Assembly (NCBI GenBank): GCA_964639665.1
Contig: CAZXEU010000064.1
Coordinates: forward strand, 1-35,020
Source of the DNA: CAZXEU01 sp964639665
GTDB taxonomy: Bacteria > Bacteroidota > Rhodothermia > Rhodothermales > Bin80
Reading direction: 5' to 3'
Length of the DNA stretch: 35,020 bases
The translations under genes and the position numbers were made by a program. Numbering within the stretch: the first letter of the stretch is position 1; every line of letters begins with the position of its first letter. The notes under the pieces are model-generated. The model ran no database searches. It saw only the letters and a program-made list of their open reading frames with translations, and had not been told where the DNA came from. Shown here piece by piece: positions 24,395 through 32,790 of this stretch.

Positions 24395-25651
24395 TCAGGC
24401 CCCGGTTGCATTTCGCGCGCCTATGGCGAGCGATGCGGCGCCCTGCGCTTCCGTCGTTCCACAATAACCCTGGTCATGTCCAACGGGTTCAATGCCGCGG
24501 CTTAGCCTGTCAAGGTATGCCTCGTAGGCGAACGCGCGGCCGCGCTGCTTTCCCGTTATCTCCCGTATCACGCCCAGTCGCTCCAGGTGCCCAAGGGATC
24601 TCCATACCGTCGGCAGTGAGATACCGAGTTCTTTCGCGGCGCCGGAAGCCGTGATTATGGGGCGCTCCTGAAGCAGGCGGTATACGCGCAGCGCCGACCC
24701 GGCAGGTCTTCCCAGCTGGCTGACCATTTCGCGGTCGGTCCTGTGCAGTTCCTGGATGTCGCGAGCTGTCTCCGCCGCGTGGGAAGCCGTAGCAATAACG
24801 CCGTCAAGGAAGAACTCAAGCCAGGCTTCCCAGTCACCGTGCGTCCGAACGCGCTGCAGCAAATCGTAGTAGCGGGAGCGGTGGGCCTTCAGAAAAAGGC
24901 TAAGGTACAATAACGGTTGGCTCAGGATGCCGCTGCTCAAGAGAAGCAGCGTGATGAGGAGCCTGCCGATTCGACCATTGCCGTCGACGAATGGATGGAT
25001 GGTTTCAAACTGGACGTGGGCCATGCCAGCCCTGACGAGGATGGGCAGCTGCGGATCATTGGCTTGCATGAACCGCTCAAGGTCGCTCACCAGGTCCGGT
25101 ACAAGACGGGCAGGTGGAGGGACGTACACCGCGTCTTGCAGCTGCATCCCGCCTATCCAGTTTTGCGAGCGCCTGAACTCGCCAGGCAGCCTGGTGCCGT
25201 CTCGGCCCGAATCGAACAGCATGGCATGGAGCTCGCAAAGCAAACGCCGGCTTACAGGAGATCCACCGCTAATCCGCTGGCTGCCGTGGCGCAGTGCATC
25301 ACTACAGCCGGCTGCTTCCAGGACATCGTCCTTAGAAACACCGGAGGCTCCCGTAGCCTCATTCAGCAGCAAGGCCGGCAGGGAAGACTGTAATCCTTCA
25401 ATCTGGCAAGACAGAATCGCTTCCTTGCGAGCGTACGCGTACGTGAACGGGGCGGCGTCCGGCAGGATGTTCGCGAGGCCGTCCAGGCGCCCGACTGCGC
25501 TTGTCGCCCTGTCTATCTTGGCGTACATTCTCGCCAGATCAACGGGTGGCTCTGGAGGCACTAGTGGAGGCACGCAGGCCTTCGCGGCTTCGCCAACCGT
25601 TGAGATTGCTATGTCTTTTCCAAGGCGGGACGCATGCGAACCATGCATCAT
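24395..25651 (-). CDS. Fic family protein with N-terminal inhibitory helix and C-terminal winged helix
   Basis: 418 residues from ATG at 25651 (25648 equally possible); the 50 further upstream codons lack features. N-terminal Fic_N-type region includes the self-inhibition motif 'SCQIEG' (Ser81-xxx-Glu85-Gly86, the [S/T]xxxE[G/N] pattern), which blocks ATP binding. The Fic core has 'HPFVDGNGRIGR' (His219 to Arg230), the complete AMP-transferase signature. The last 80-90 residues form a winged helix-turn-helix ('ITASGAAKELGISLPTVWRSLGHLERLGVI'), so the protein likely binds DNA. Fic proteins of this class AMPylate themselves or other targets; the HTH suggests autoregulation. A 13-bp palindrome lies 30 bp upstream of the start. 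The gene heads a minus-strand run with two sulfatases. Confidence 0.92.
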   Translation of the reverse strand: MMHGSHASRLGKDIAISTVGEAAKACVPPLVPPEPPVDLARMYAKIDRATSAVGRLDGLANILPDAAPFTYAYARKEAILSCQIEGLQSSLPALLLNEATGASGVSKDDVLEAAGCSDALRHGSQRISGGSPVSRRLLCELHAMLFDSGRDGTRLPGEFRRSQNWIGGMQLQDAVYVPPPARLVPDLVSDLERFMQANDPQLPILVRAGMAHVQFETIHPFVDGNGRIGRLLITLLLLSSGILSQPLLYLSLFLKAHRSRYYDLLQRVRTHGDWEAWLEFFLDGVIATASHAAETARDIQELHRTDREMVSQLGRPAGSALRVYRLLQERPIITASGAAKELGISLPTVWRSLGHLERLGVIREITGKQRGRAFAYEAYLDRLSRGIEPVGHDQGYCGTTEAQGAASLAIGARNATGA

Positions 25652-26018
25652 GGATTGGAACGATATGTTATTACTGCGAACCGTTAGTAACGGATACAAC
25701 AAAATCCGTTCCTTGTGTGGATCCTTAAGAACGTTTTGTACTCTACTGCGGCCCGTTGAACGGGCTTCCGTAGAAAGACCCAACGCCTGACAGTCCATTG
25801 GATGGGCCGAGAGGGGACCAGGAGTGGAGAATCAGCTGAAATGGCCGCATGATCCAAAGAGGGTTTTCCGGCTATAGTTCTGGCGGGGCTGCAGCTGAAG
25901 CGGCCTTGGCGAAGCACGCCTTCTCGTTTGCGAATGCGCTCGGATGGCTCCCGCGTCGCAGAAGGCTGGCGGCGCTGTTGGCCAATGCCACGCGCTGGGA
26001 CCGTACGATCCGCGGCCC
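25652..26018. other. Divergent control region between fic and the AddB-like gene
   Basis: About 370 bases serving as upstream region of both divergent transcripts. The AT-richer part at 25660-25720 next to the fic start holds the palindrome described separately. A plus-strand frame (25849-26058) in another phase than the AddB-like gene is Ala/Arg-rich and not called. No promoter boxes are convincing. Confidence 0.4.
25681..25693. promoter_or_regulatory. Palindrome CCGTTA-G-TAACGG upstream of fic (candidate operator)
   Basis: A perfect 13-bp palindrome with a central base, centred about 35 bp upstream of the fic start codon and flanked by a related half-site (GTTATTAC at 25667-25674). Its position next to a gene whose product has a winged helix-turn-helix makes autoregulation plausible. 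Untested. Confidence 0.4.
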
Positions 26019-28688
26019 ATGGAAGGCGAATCCGGCAGTGGGTACATGGGGCAGCTGACGCTGACAGCAACGAACCGGCTTGCCCGCGACCTGACTCGCA
26101 GGTATGAGCGGGCACAAATGGCGGCTGGCAAACGCACATTTCAGAGAGCTCCTGTCTCGTATCTGGGGGCGTGGCTCTCTGAGATCTGGGCGGAGTGGCT
26201 GTATTCTGGCGGAGCCGAGTCCCCAGACCGGCTTCTTCGGCCGTTTGAGGAGCAGATAGTATGGGAGGAGATAATTCGCTCCGCGCCCGAAGGGCAGCTT
26301 CTGAACGTAGCAGCGACGGCTGCGCTGGCCCAGGACGCGTGGAAGGAGGTGTGCGATGGCCGGATTCCGCTGGATGCTGCGGAGTGGAATCTTTCTGAAG
26401 ACTCGGTAGCATTTCATTCCTGGGCGCAGGAATTTCGCGGCCGCTGCCAGGACAACGGGTGGTTTTCGAGCGCCGAGCTTCCCGCGATAGTCGCCGGGTT
26501 GATTACGGGGGGCGAAGTGCCCGTTCCGAGCCGCGTAGAGCTGGCGGGATTCTTCGACCCGACTCCAGCCCAGAACCGGCTGTTCAAGGCACTGGAAGGC
26601 CGCGGGACGCGAATAGGCGAGCGCGCACCTCCGGCTCACAAACCATCCGGCGTGCGGGTCGCATTTTCCGATACCGACCGCGAGGTCCGGGCGGCGGCCA
26701 GATGGTCGAGGAGTTTGGTGGAGGACGATCCTGATGCCGCAAATCCTGATTTCAGCATTGGGATTATTGCTCCTGGCCTTAGCCAGCTGCGCAGCCGGAT
26801 CGAGCGCATCTTTGGTCAGGAATTCCATCCGCGTTCGCAGTTGCATCCCGATCAGGATGGAAAGCGGCTGTTCAATATCTCGCTTGGATTGCCGCTTGGT
26901 GCTTATCCCCTGGTTAAGGCCGCATTTCTACTTCTGGAGGCGAACCCGCGAAGCATCCCGATTTCGGTCGCGAGCCGTCTTGTTCGCTCTCCATTCTTGC
27001 CGGCAGCGGACGAGGAATGCACGAAACGCGCGCTCCTGGATGCCGAGTTGCGCAGCCTTGGAGAATACTACGTAACGGCGGCGGACATCCGGTATCTCTC
27101 CGGCAAGGCCGATACGCAGCATTACTGCCCCATTCTTGCAGACCGGATTGCACTGTGGAAGAAGCGCTACGAGGGTCTTCCTGACCATGCACTGCCGAGC
27201 GAATGGGCCGATGCTCTCGCTGATCATCTGCGGTCAGCCGGTTGGCCCGGCAGCCGCGCGTTGGACAGCGACGAACACCAAACGCTGAATGCATGGCAAG
27301 AACTGGTGGCCGACCTGGCGGGACTGGACGGCATTCGCGGGAGAGTCCGCCTGAAATCGGCCATCGGGCTGCTGCGGAAGATGGCTGCTGCGAGGCTGTT
27401 TCAGCCGGAATCGCTGCCGGCACCTGTCCAGATCATGGGCCATTACGAGGCATCAGGCCTTGAATTCAGTCGGCTGTGGCTTTTGGGGATGCACGACAAC
27501 ATATGGCCGTCCGCTCCCGCATCCAATCCGTTTGTGCCTCAGCCGCTGCGCCGGAGAATGAGGCTGTCTCGATCTACTCCAGAGTTGGAGCTGGAGTTTG
27601 CAAAAGGCCTTACTTCGCGCCTGGTTTCAAGCGCTCCGTCCCTTGTGGTGAGCTACCCCAATCGGGACGGCGATGCGGATACGCATGTCAGTCCGCTGTT
27701 TGGCGCCTTCCCGGAGCGGACACCGGAAGATCTGGGTGAGAGTCTTTCCGGCAGCCATGCGAAATCGCTCTGTGGCACGGCTCCTGTAGAGTGGCTGGAA
27801 GATCATGACGGCCCACCGTTTGATGCGGCCGTAGCAAAGGGAGGAATCAGTCCTTTCAAGTTGCAGGCTGCCTGCCCTTTCAAGGCTTTCGCAGAATTGC
27901 GCCTCGAAGCGGCGGCACTGGAGTCCCCTGGGCCGGGATTGAGCGCCCTTGATCGCGGCAAGCTGATTCACCGGGTTCTTGAGCGCATCTGGGATCACTT
28001 GAAGTCATCCGAGGTGCTGCTGTCCATGTCAGATGAAGAACTGGAGGCCGTAGTTCGTGAGCGAGTTGTTTCGGAACTGGAGCTTCTTTCCGCTCATCGC
28101 CGGATCCTGAAGAACGGCGCCTATGCACGGATTGAGCAGGCCCGGCTTGAAGGCATTGCCGCCGAATGGCTGGCACTCGAGAAGAAGCGCGAGCCATTCA
28201 GGACGCTTGAGCAGGAAGAAGAGCGAAGCGTCACGGTAGGCGGCCTTGGCGTCAGCATTCGCGTGGATCGCATCGACCGGCTCCAGGATGGATCATGCGT
28301 GATCATCGATTACAAGACAGGACAGTGCAGTACTCGGGCCTGGCAGGGGCATCGTCCCGATGAGCCGCAATTGCCGATTTATGCCGTTACGAGCGAGGTT
28401 CCGCTGGCAGGGGTGTTCTTTGGCAGCCTGAAGCCCGGCGAAATCAGGTTCAAGGGAATCGCCGAGGCGCCGGACATAGTTCCGTTCCCGCGGCCGAGTA
28501 ATGCGCCCTTGCCATCGCAGGTCATGGGCGAGTGGCAGGACGCGCTGGAGCGTCTGGGCAGCGAGTTTCTCGCGGGCAGGGCCGTGGTTGATCCGAAAGA
28601 TCCCAACCAGACATGCCGAAATTGCGCACTGCCCGGTTTTTGCCGCATCGGCCAGACCGAAAAGGAGCAGCAGGAAAGCGATGGCTGA
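26019..28688 (+). CDS. AddB-like PD-(D/E)XK nuclease family DNA repair protein
   Basis: 889 residues if started at ATG 26019; ATGs at 25944 and 26046 are alternatives, and family members begin 10-20 residues before the 'TATNRLARDL' motif seen here. No Walker A is present, as in the inactive helicase-like subunit of this family ('probable DNA repair protein' group of beta/gammaproteobacteria). The C-terminal nuclease has 'RVDRIDRL' and 'IIDYKTGQ' (Asp764, Lys766), and an iron-sulfur-type cysteine set: Cys619 in 'AACPFKAF' plus C-x2-C-x5-C at 866-875 ('TCRNCALPGFCR'). The protein would pair with the AddA-like helicase to resect double-strand breaks. The stop overlaps the AddA-like start by eight bases. 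Order B then A matches addBA operons. Confidence 0.88.
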   Translation: MEGESGSGYMGQLTLTATNRLARDLTRRYERAQMAAGKRTFQRAPVSYLGAWLSEIWAEWLYSGGAESPDRLLRPFEEQIVWEEIIRSAPEGQLLNVAATAALAQDAWKEVCDGRIPLDAAEWNLSEDSVAFHSWAQEFRGRCQDNGWFSSAELPAIVAGLITGGEVPVPSRVELAGFFDPTPAQNRLFKALEGRGTRIGERAPPAHKPSGVRVAFSDTDREVRAAARWSRSLVEDDPDAANPDFSIGIIAPGLSQLRSRIERIFGQEFHPRSQLHPDQDGKRLFNISLGLPLGAYPLVKAAFLLLEANPRSIPISVASRLVRSPFLPAADEECTKRALLDAELRSLGEYYVTAADIRYLSGKADTQHYCPILADRIALWKKRYEGLPDHALPSEWADALADHLRSAGWPGSRALDSDEHQTLNAWQELVADLAGLDGIRGRVRLKSAIGLLRKMAAARLFQPESLPAPVQIMGHYEASGLEFSRLWLLGMHDNIWPSAPASNPFVPQPLRRRMRLSRSTPELELEFAKGLTSRLVSSAPSLVVSYPNRDGDADTHVSPLFGAFPERTPEDLGESLSGSHAKSLCGTAPVEWLEDHDGPPFDAAVAKGGISPFKLQAACPFKAFAELRLEAAALESPGPGLSALDRGKLIHRVLERIWDHLKSSEVLLSMSDEELEAVVRERVVSELELLSAHRRILKNGAYARIEQARLEGIAAEWLALEKKREPFRTLEQEEERSVTVGGLGVSIRVDRIDRLQDGSCVIIDYKTGQCSTRAWQGHRPDEPQLPIYAVTSEVPLAGVFFGSLKPGEIRFKGIAEAPDIVPFPRPSNAPLPSQVMGEWQDALERLGSEFLAGRAVVDPKDPNQTCRNCALPGFCRIGQTEKEQQESDG

Positions 28689-31600
28689 AAACGTGGCCGA
28701 CCGGGCGCAGCGCAGGCATGCGCTTGACCACAGAACGTCGTTCATAGTCCAGGCACCCGCCGGTTCCGGGAAAACGGAGCTCTTGGTGCAGCGATTCCTG
28801 ACGCTTCTGGCGCACGTTGACCGGCCCGAAGCGATCGTTGCCATTACGTTCACGCGCAAGGCTGCCGCAGAAATGCGGCAAAGAGTAATCGAAGCGCTGC
28901 GCCGCGCTTCAGATACCGAACCCGACACTCCGCACGAGCGGCACACATGGACGCTTGCCAGGAACGCTGCCGCGCAGGACGCAAGACTTGGCTGGTGCCT
29001 GGAAGAGCATCCCGCCCGCCTGCGCATTCAGACGATTGATTCGCTTTGTGCTACACTCGTGAGGCAGATGCCCCTGGTGTCCCGCATGGGGGCGGTCCTT
29101 GTGCCGCACGAGAGACCCGGACATCTGTACCAGTTGGCAACTCGGCGAACCGTGGCTCTCCTGGATGCTCGTGGTACGCCATCAGATAAGAGCCAGGCGC
29201 TCGCGCGCCTGCTCGGTCATCTGGACAACAACGTGGCCACGTTCGAGCGGCTACTAAGCGGGATGCTCGGCAAGCGTGACCAATGGCTGCGTTATGTCAG
29301 TGAAGATGCCGCTTCCTCTGAGGCGCGTGAGAGACTTGAGTCGGCGCTGGGGCGAATCGTGGTACCGGCTCTTGAGCGCGTCGAGGCCGCGTTTCCGCGC
29401 GAGTACCAGGCCGAAACTGTATGGCTGGCCCGCTACGCAGCGAGGAATCTCAGGCAAACCAATCCCCGTCATCCGCTGGCCGCCTGCTTCGAAATCGAAG
29501 ATTTCCCGGACGCCACCACTTCATCGCGGCGCGTTTGGTCGGGTATCGCCGAGATGTTCTTGACTGCAAAGGGGAAACGCCTCCTCTCTATAAACAAGAG
29601 GAAAGGCTTTCCTGCCGATACGGCAGCCGAAAAGGCCGCAAAGTCCAGGTGGGAGCAGGTGGAGCTTCCTCCTGAAGTAATTGCACTATTGGCTGAAGTG
29701 CGAGCACTGCCGCCAACGCGATTTGCTGACGTGCAGTGGGATGTGCTGTCAGCCTTGATGCACCTCTTGCCCGTGGCCGTGGATCAGCTTGGGCAGGTGT
29801 TTCGGGAAGAAGGGAGCGTGGACTTTACAGAAATTGCAATTGCGGCGCGAAGAGCGACCGAGCCGGGTCGTAGCCCGGCCACACAATCCGGGATGCCGGA
29901 TCCCGCAATCCGGCATGTCCTGATTGACGAGTTTCAGGACACCTCGCAGACCCAGTTCGATCTGCTGACGCAGCTGGTGAGTGATTGGCGGCCGGGAGAC
30001 GGTAGGACCGTATTTGCCGTGGGAGATCCCATGCAGTCCATATACGGCTTTCGGGAGGCGGAAGTAGGCCTGTTCCTGCGAGCGCGGACGGCCGGCATGG
30101 GTCCCGTGCGCCTTGAGCCGCTTTCGCTGGCAATGAACTTCCGCTCCACTGCAACAGTGGTGCAGTGGGTAAATGGTGCGCTTTCCGAGGCGTTTCCAAA
30201 ATCGGAAGACATTCTCTCGGGTGCTGTGACCTACGAGCCTTCGGTTGCCTCCAAGGGCGAGGATGCTGCGGGAGGGGTCCGCGTGCACCCCTTTTTTTCC
30301 GCTGATCAGCAGATGGAAGCCCGGCGGGTGGTGGAGGTCATTGAGGAGGCTCGATCAAGGCGGCCGGGCGGTACCATCGCCGTGATCGTGCTTGCCCGCA
30401 CGCATCTTCCCGGCATCGTCGCGGCTCTCCGCAAGGCGGGGAGGAGCTTTCGCGCCGTCGAGATTGATGCCCTGGGTGAGCGTTCTGTGGTGCGTGACCT
30501 GATGTCGCTTACGCTGGCTCTGATGCATGCTGGCGACAGGGTCGCCTGGCTCTCCGTTCTCCGGGCTCCCTGGTGCGGACTCAGCCTCACGGATCTGGAG
30601 GCGCTCGTGGGTGGCAATACCGATGTCGCCCTTTGGGACCAGCTCCAGGACCCGGCTAGCCAGGAGCGCTTGTCGCCCGACGGCAGAAAGCGCATCGGGC
30701 GCCTCATTCCGGTGCTGCGTGAAGCACTTGCCTTGCGAGGACGCCTGCCCGTCCGGCGGTGGGTGGAGAGTACCTGGATTGCGCTGGCAGGTCCGGCATG
30801 CCTCGAAAACATCAATGGGCTGGCAGATGCAGAGGCCTTTCTGGACCTTCTGGAGCGCTCCGCCGAAGGCGCGGAGCTCAGCGATGAAAGGCAGTTTGCC
30901 GAAGATGTATCAAGCCTGTTCGCCGGCGGCGATGATGCGGCAGGCGATAGGCTGCAACTGATGACCATACACAAGGCCAAGGGGCTGGAATTCGATACGG
31001 TGATCCTGCCAGGTCTCGGGCGCACGCCAAGGGCATCGGAAAGTCCGCTGCTGCTCTGGCGTGAATTCATGGATGGAGAGAAGACTCGACTCGTGCTTGC
31101 GCCGATCAAGGAAACCGGAGGGAAGGACGATGCGATTTACCAATACTTATGGCGAATTGAGAAGACCAGGCGGCACAATGAAAACACGCGCCTGCTGTAT
31201 GTGGCGGCGACCCGGGCCCGAAATGAACTGCACCTTCTGGGGCACGCCAGGACTAGCGATAGCGGGCCTGAAGTGAGGAATCCCCCCGCGGGGTCGCTTC
31301 TGTCCCAACTCTGGAAGACGGCAAAACCTGTATTCATGGAGGCACTGGAGGCCGAAATGAGCGAGGACGATAGAGCACTGCAAGGCGAGACGATTTCACC
31401 CGTTGTTCCCGTCCGGCGCATTGCAGTGGACTGGAGCCCCGACGAACCGCCGCACGATGTTGTCTGGGAAGCGCGAGCCGGCGTGCTGGATGTGGACGAA
31501 CTTGAGGTGCAGGTGAGATTTGACTGGGCCACCGACCTGCAGCGACGCGTTGGGCTGGTGGTGCACCGGATGCTCCAGAACCTCCGGGCTCCGGACCAGC

Positions 31601-32040
31601 TGAGCTTTAGCGACAAGAGACTCCGCGCCGCGCTTCGATGTGAAGGGCTGGATGGCGCCGCGCTCGATGTAGCGGTAGCCCGAGCCCGGGAGGCGCTAGG
31701 CAACACTATCGCAGACAAGCGTGGAAGCTGGATATTGTCACGTCACGAATGCGATGAGCGTGAATATGCTCTCTCTACCGTAATCGATGGCAGCATCAGG
31801 AGGATTGTCGTGGACAGGACCTTCGTGGACGCAGGAAAGCGCTGGATAATCGATTACAAGACGGGAACGCATACCGGTGGCAATCCTGGTGGCTTCCTTG
31901 ACGACGAGCAGCGCAGATACCGGAATCAGCTGGAAAAGTACGCACGTGCGCTGCGGCACCTGGATTCGAGACCCATACACCTGGGGCTGTACTTTCCCAT
32001 GCTTCAAGGCTGGAGGGAGTGGCGCTTCGGTGCGCGCTGA
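28681..32040 (+). CDS. AddA-like UvrD-family helicase-nuclease
   Basis: 1119 residues from ATG at 28681, inside the end of the AddB-like gene. UvrD/SF1A motifs in order: Walker A 'APAGSGKTELL' (Gly28-Lys31-Thr32), Ia 'ITFTRKAAAEMRQRV', 'IQTIDSLC', Walker B 'DEFQDTSQTQFDLL' (Asp416-Glu417), III 'VGDPMQSIYGFREAE', IV 'MNFRSTATVV', V 'MTIHKAKGLEFDTVILPGL', VI 'LLYVAATRARNELHLLG'. The C-terminal RecB-like nuclease ends with 'RWIIDYKTGTHTGG' (Asp1058, Lys1060). The enzyme unwinds and cuts DNA ends, then loads RecA-dependent repair. The wording of motif Ia-II, 'SFIVQAPAGSGKTELL', matches the gammaproteobacterial-type group better than Bacteroidota homologues I know; transfer is possible but untested. 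Confidence 0.92.
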   Translation: MAENVADRAQRRHALDHRTSFIVQAPAGSGKTELLVQRFLTLLAHVDRPEAIVAITFTRKAAAEMRQRVIEALRRASDTEPDTPHERHTWTLARNAAAQDARLGWCLEEHPARLRIQTIDSLCATLVRQMPLVSRMGAVLVPHERPGHLYQLATRRTVALLDARGTPSDKSQALARLLGHLDNNVATFERLLSGMLGKRDQWLRYVSEDAASSEARERLESALGRIVVPALERVEAAFPREYQAETVWLARYAARNLRQTNPRHPLAACFEIEDFPDATTSSRRVWSGIAEMFLTAKGKRLLSINKRKGFPADTAAEKAAKSRWEQVELPPEVIALLAEVRALPPTRFADVQWDVLSALMHLLPVAVDQLGQVFREEGSVDFTEIAIAARRATEPGRSPATQSGMPDPAIRHVLIDEFQDTSQTQFDLLTQLVSDWRPGDGRTVFAVGDPMQSIYGFREAEVGLFLRARTAGMGPVRLEPLSLAMNFRSTATVVQWVNGALSEAFPKSEDILSGAVTYEPSVASKGEDAAGGVRVHPFFSADQQMEARRVVEVIEEARSRRPGGTIAVIVLARTHLPGIVAALRKAGRSFRAVEIDALGERSVVRDLMSLTLALMHAGDRVAWLSVLRAPWCGLSLTDLEALVGGNTDVALWDQLQDPASQERLSPDGRKRIGRLIPVLREALALRGRLPVRRWVESTWIALAGPACLENINGLADAEAFLDLLERSAEGAELSDERQFAEDVSSLFAGGDDAAGDRLQLMTIHKAKGLEFDTVILPGLGRTPRASESPLLLWREFMDGEKTRLVLAPIKETGGKDDAIYQYLWRIEKTRRHNENTRLLYVAATRARNELHLLGHARTSDSGPEVRNPPAGSLLSQLWKTAKPVFMEALEAEMSEDDRALQGETISPVVPVRRIAVDWSPDEPPHDVVWEARAGVLDVDELEVQVRFDWATDLQRRVGLVVHRMLQNLRAPDQLSFSDKRLRAALRCEGLDGAALDVAVARAREALGNTIADKRGSWILSRHECDEREYALSTVIDGSIRRIVVDRTFVDAGKRWIIDYKTGTHTGGNPGGFLDDEQRRYRNQLEKYARALRHLDSRPIHLGLYFPMLQGWREWRFGAR

Positions 32041-32626
32041 GTCAGATAGGCGGTCTGCACGGCAGAAGAGCTAATTCGGGCCGACCTAGATCAGGCGCTC
32101 GGCTTGACGCTGTGCCGGGTCAGGCCGAGCAGCCGCTGTGGTGCTTGTCGGAATGCCAGTTCTTAAGGCGATGGCATGCTCGCGAGCATCCATGTCGCGG
32201 CTCGGCGAAACTCCACTTTGTTCATCAGCATGCTATGACGGGTTCGGAACGGCACTCCGCACCGCATCCGAATAACGCTTCCGCCGCGTGGCCAGACTCT
32301 GGAGATCTCCACCGCGGAGCTTCCAGACGCGCACTGCGGCGCTAGGGTGCGGACTGCGAGGCCTTGACCGGTGAGCAAGGAGGCTCAGGCGCTCCCCGAT
32401 CGTCAGGCGCGCAACTCCCGGGTTTCCCCAAGACCGCTGCCGCTATTCGTCGCGGCATCGCCGCTTCCGACGTCGCCCGACCGGTAGCCTGCTGATCCTT
32501 CGCATTGCCGTATCGTTCCGGACAGCGTTCGCCATCCGGCCGGTGCAAGCGGCATCACAATCAATGCCGGAGCGGCGGGGAGGCCGATGCCCCCGCAATG
32601 GCGTGCCGAGACGGCCTTCCGTTCAG
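32041..32626. other. Spacer between the AddA-like gene and tRNA-Ala
   Basis: About 590 bases with no recognisable gene. It contains a 14-bp perfect palindrome ATGCTCGCGAGCAT (32176-32189). A minus frame crossing the tRNA gene (32403-32777) encodes the well-known false peptide produced by reading through a tRNA and is rejected. Downstream of the tRNA no terminator with a T-run is evident. Confidence 0.4.
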
Positions 32627-32699
32627 TGGAGCTAAGCGGAGTCGAACCGCTGACCTCCTGAGTGCGATTCAGGCGCTCTACCAGCTGAGCTATAGCCCC
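32627..32699 (-). tRNA. tRNA-Ala (anticodon CGC)
   Basis: 73 nt without an encoded CCA (the base after discriminator A73 is C, then T-G). The acceptor stem GGGGCTA/TAGCTCC closes perfectly and carries the G3-U70 pair that defines alanine tRNAs. The D arm (AGCTCAGCTGGTAGAGC), the anticodon stem CCTGA/TCAGG with the loop ATCGCAC (anticodon CGC, reading GCG) and the T arm (GCGGTTCGACTCCGC) are all intact. The tRNA is encoded on the minus strand, divergent from aconitase. Confidence 0.95.
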
Positions 32700-32718
32700 C
32701 GGGGCCGTCTGATACCCT

Positions 32719-32743
32719 GTTCGGATAGGGAGGGTCCCTGAAC
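32719..32743. promoter_or_regulatory. Stem-loop between tRNA-Ala and aconitase
   Basis: GTTC-GGAT-AGGGA-GGG-TCCCT-GAAC: nine base pairs with a GGAT bulge, within the 91 bp separating the divergent tRNA and aconitase genes and about 50 bp before the aconitase ATG. It may be in the aconitase leader or the tRNA promoter region. Function unknown. Confidence 0.3.
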
Positions 32744-32790
32744 AAGAACCCCCGTGGGGAGTACCTGCAGCCGGCAATTAAGCATGCAAA

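Noticed and set aside
32176..32189. Perfect 14-bp palindrome ATGCTCGCGAGCAT.
   Set aside because: One or two such palindromes are expected by chance in 35 kb, and no gene lies close enough to give it a role.
32403..32777. A 124-codon minus-strand frame containing 'AIAQLVERLNRTQEVSGSTP'.
   Set aside because: It is the familiar false peptide obtained by translating through a tRNA gene; it overlaps tRNA-Ala at 32627-32699.
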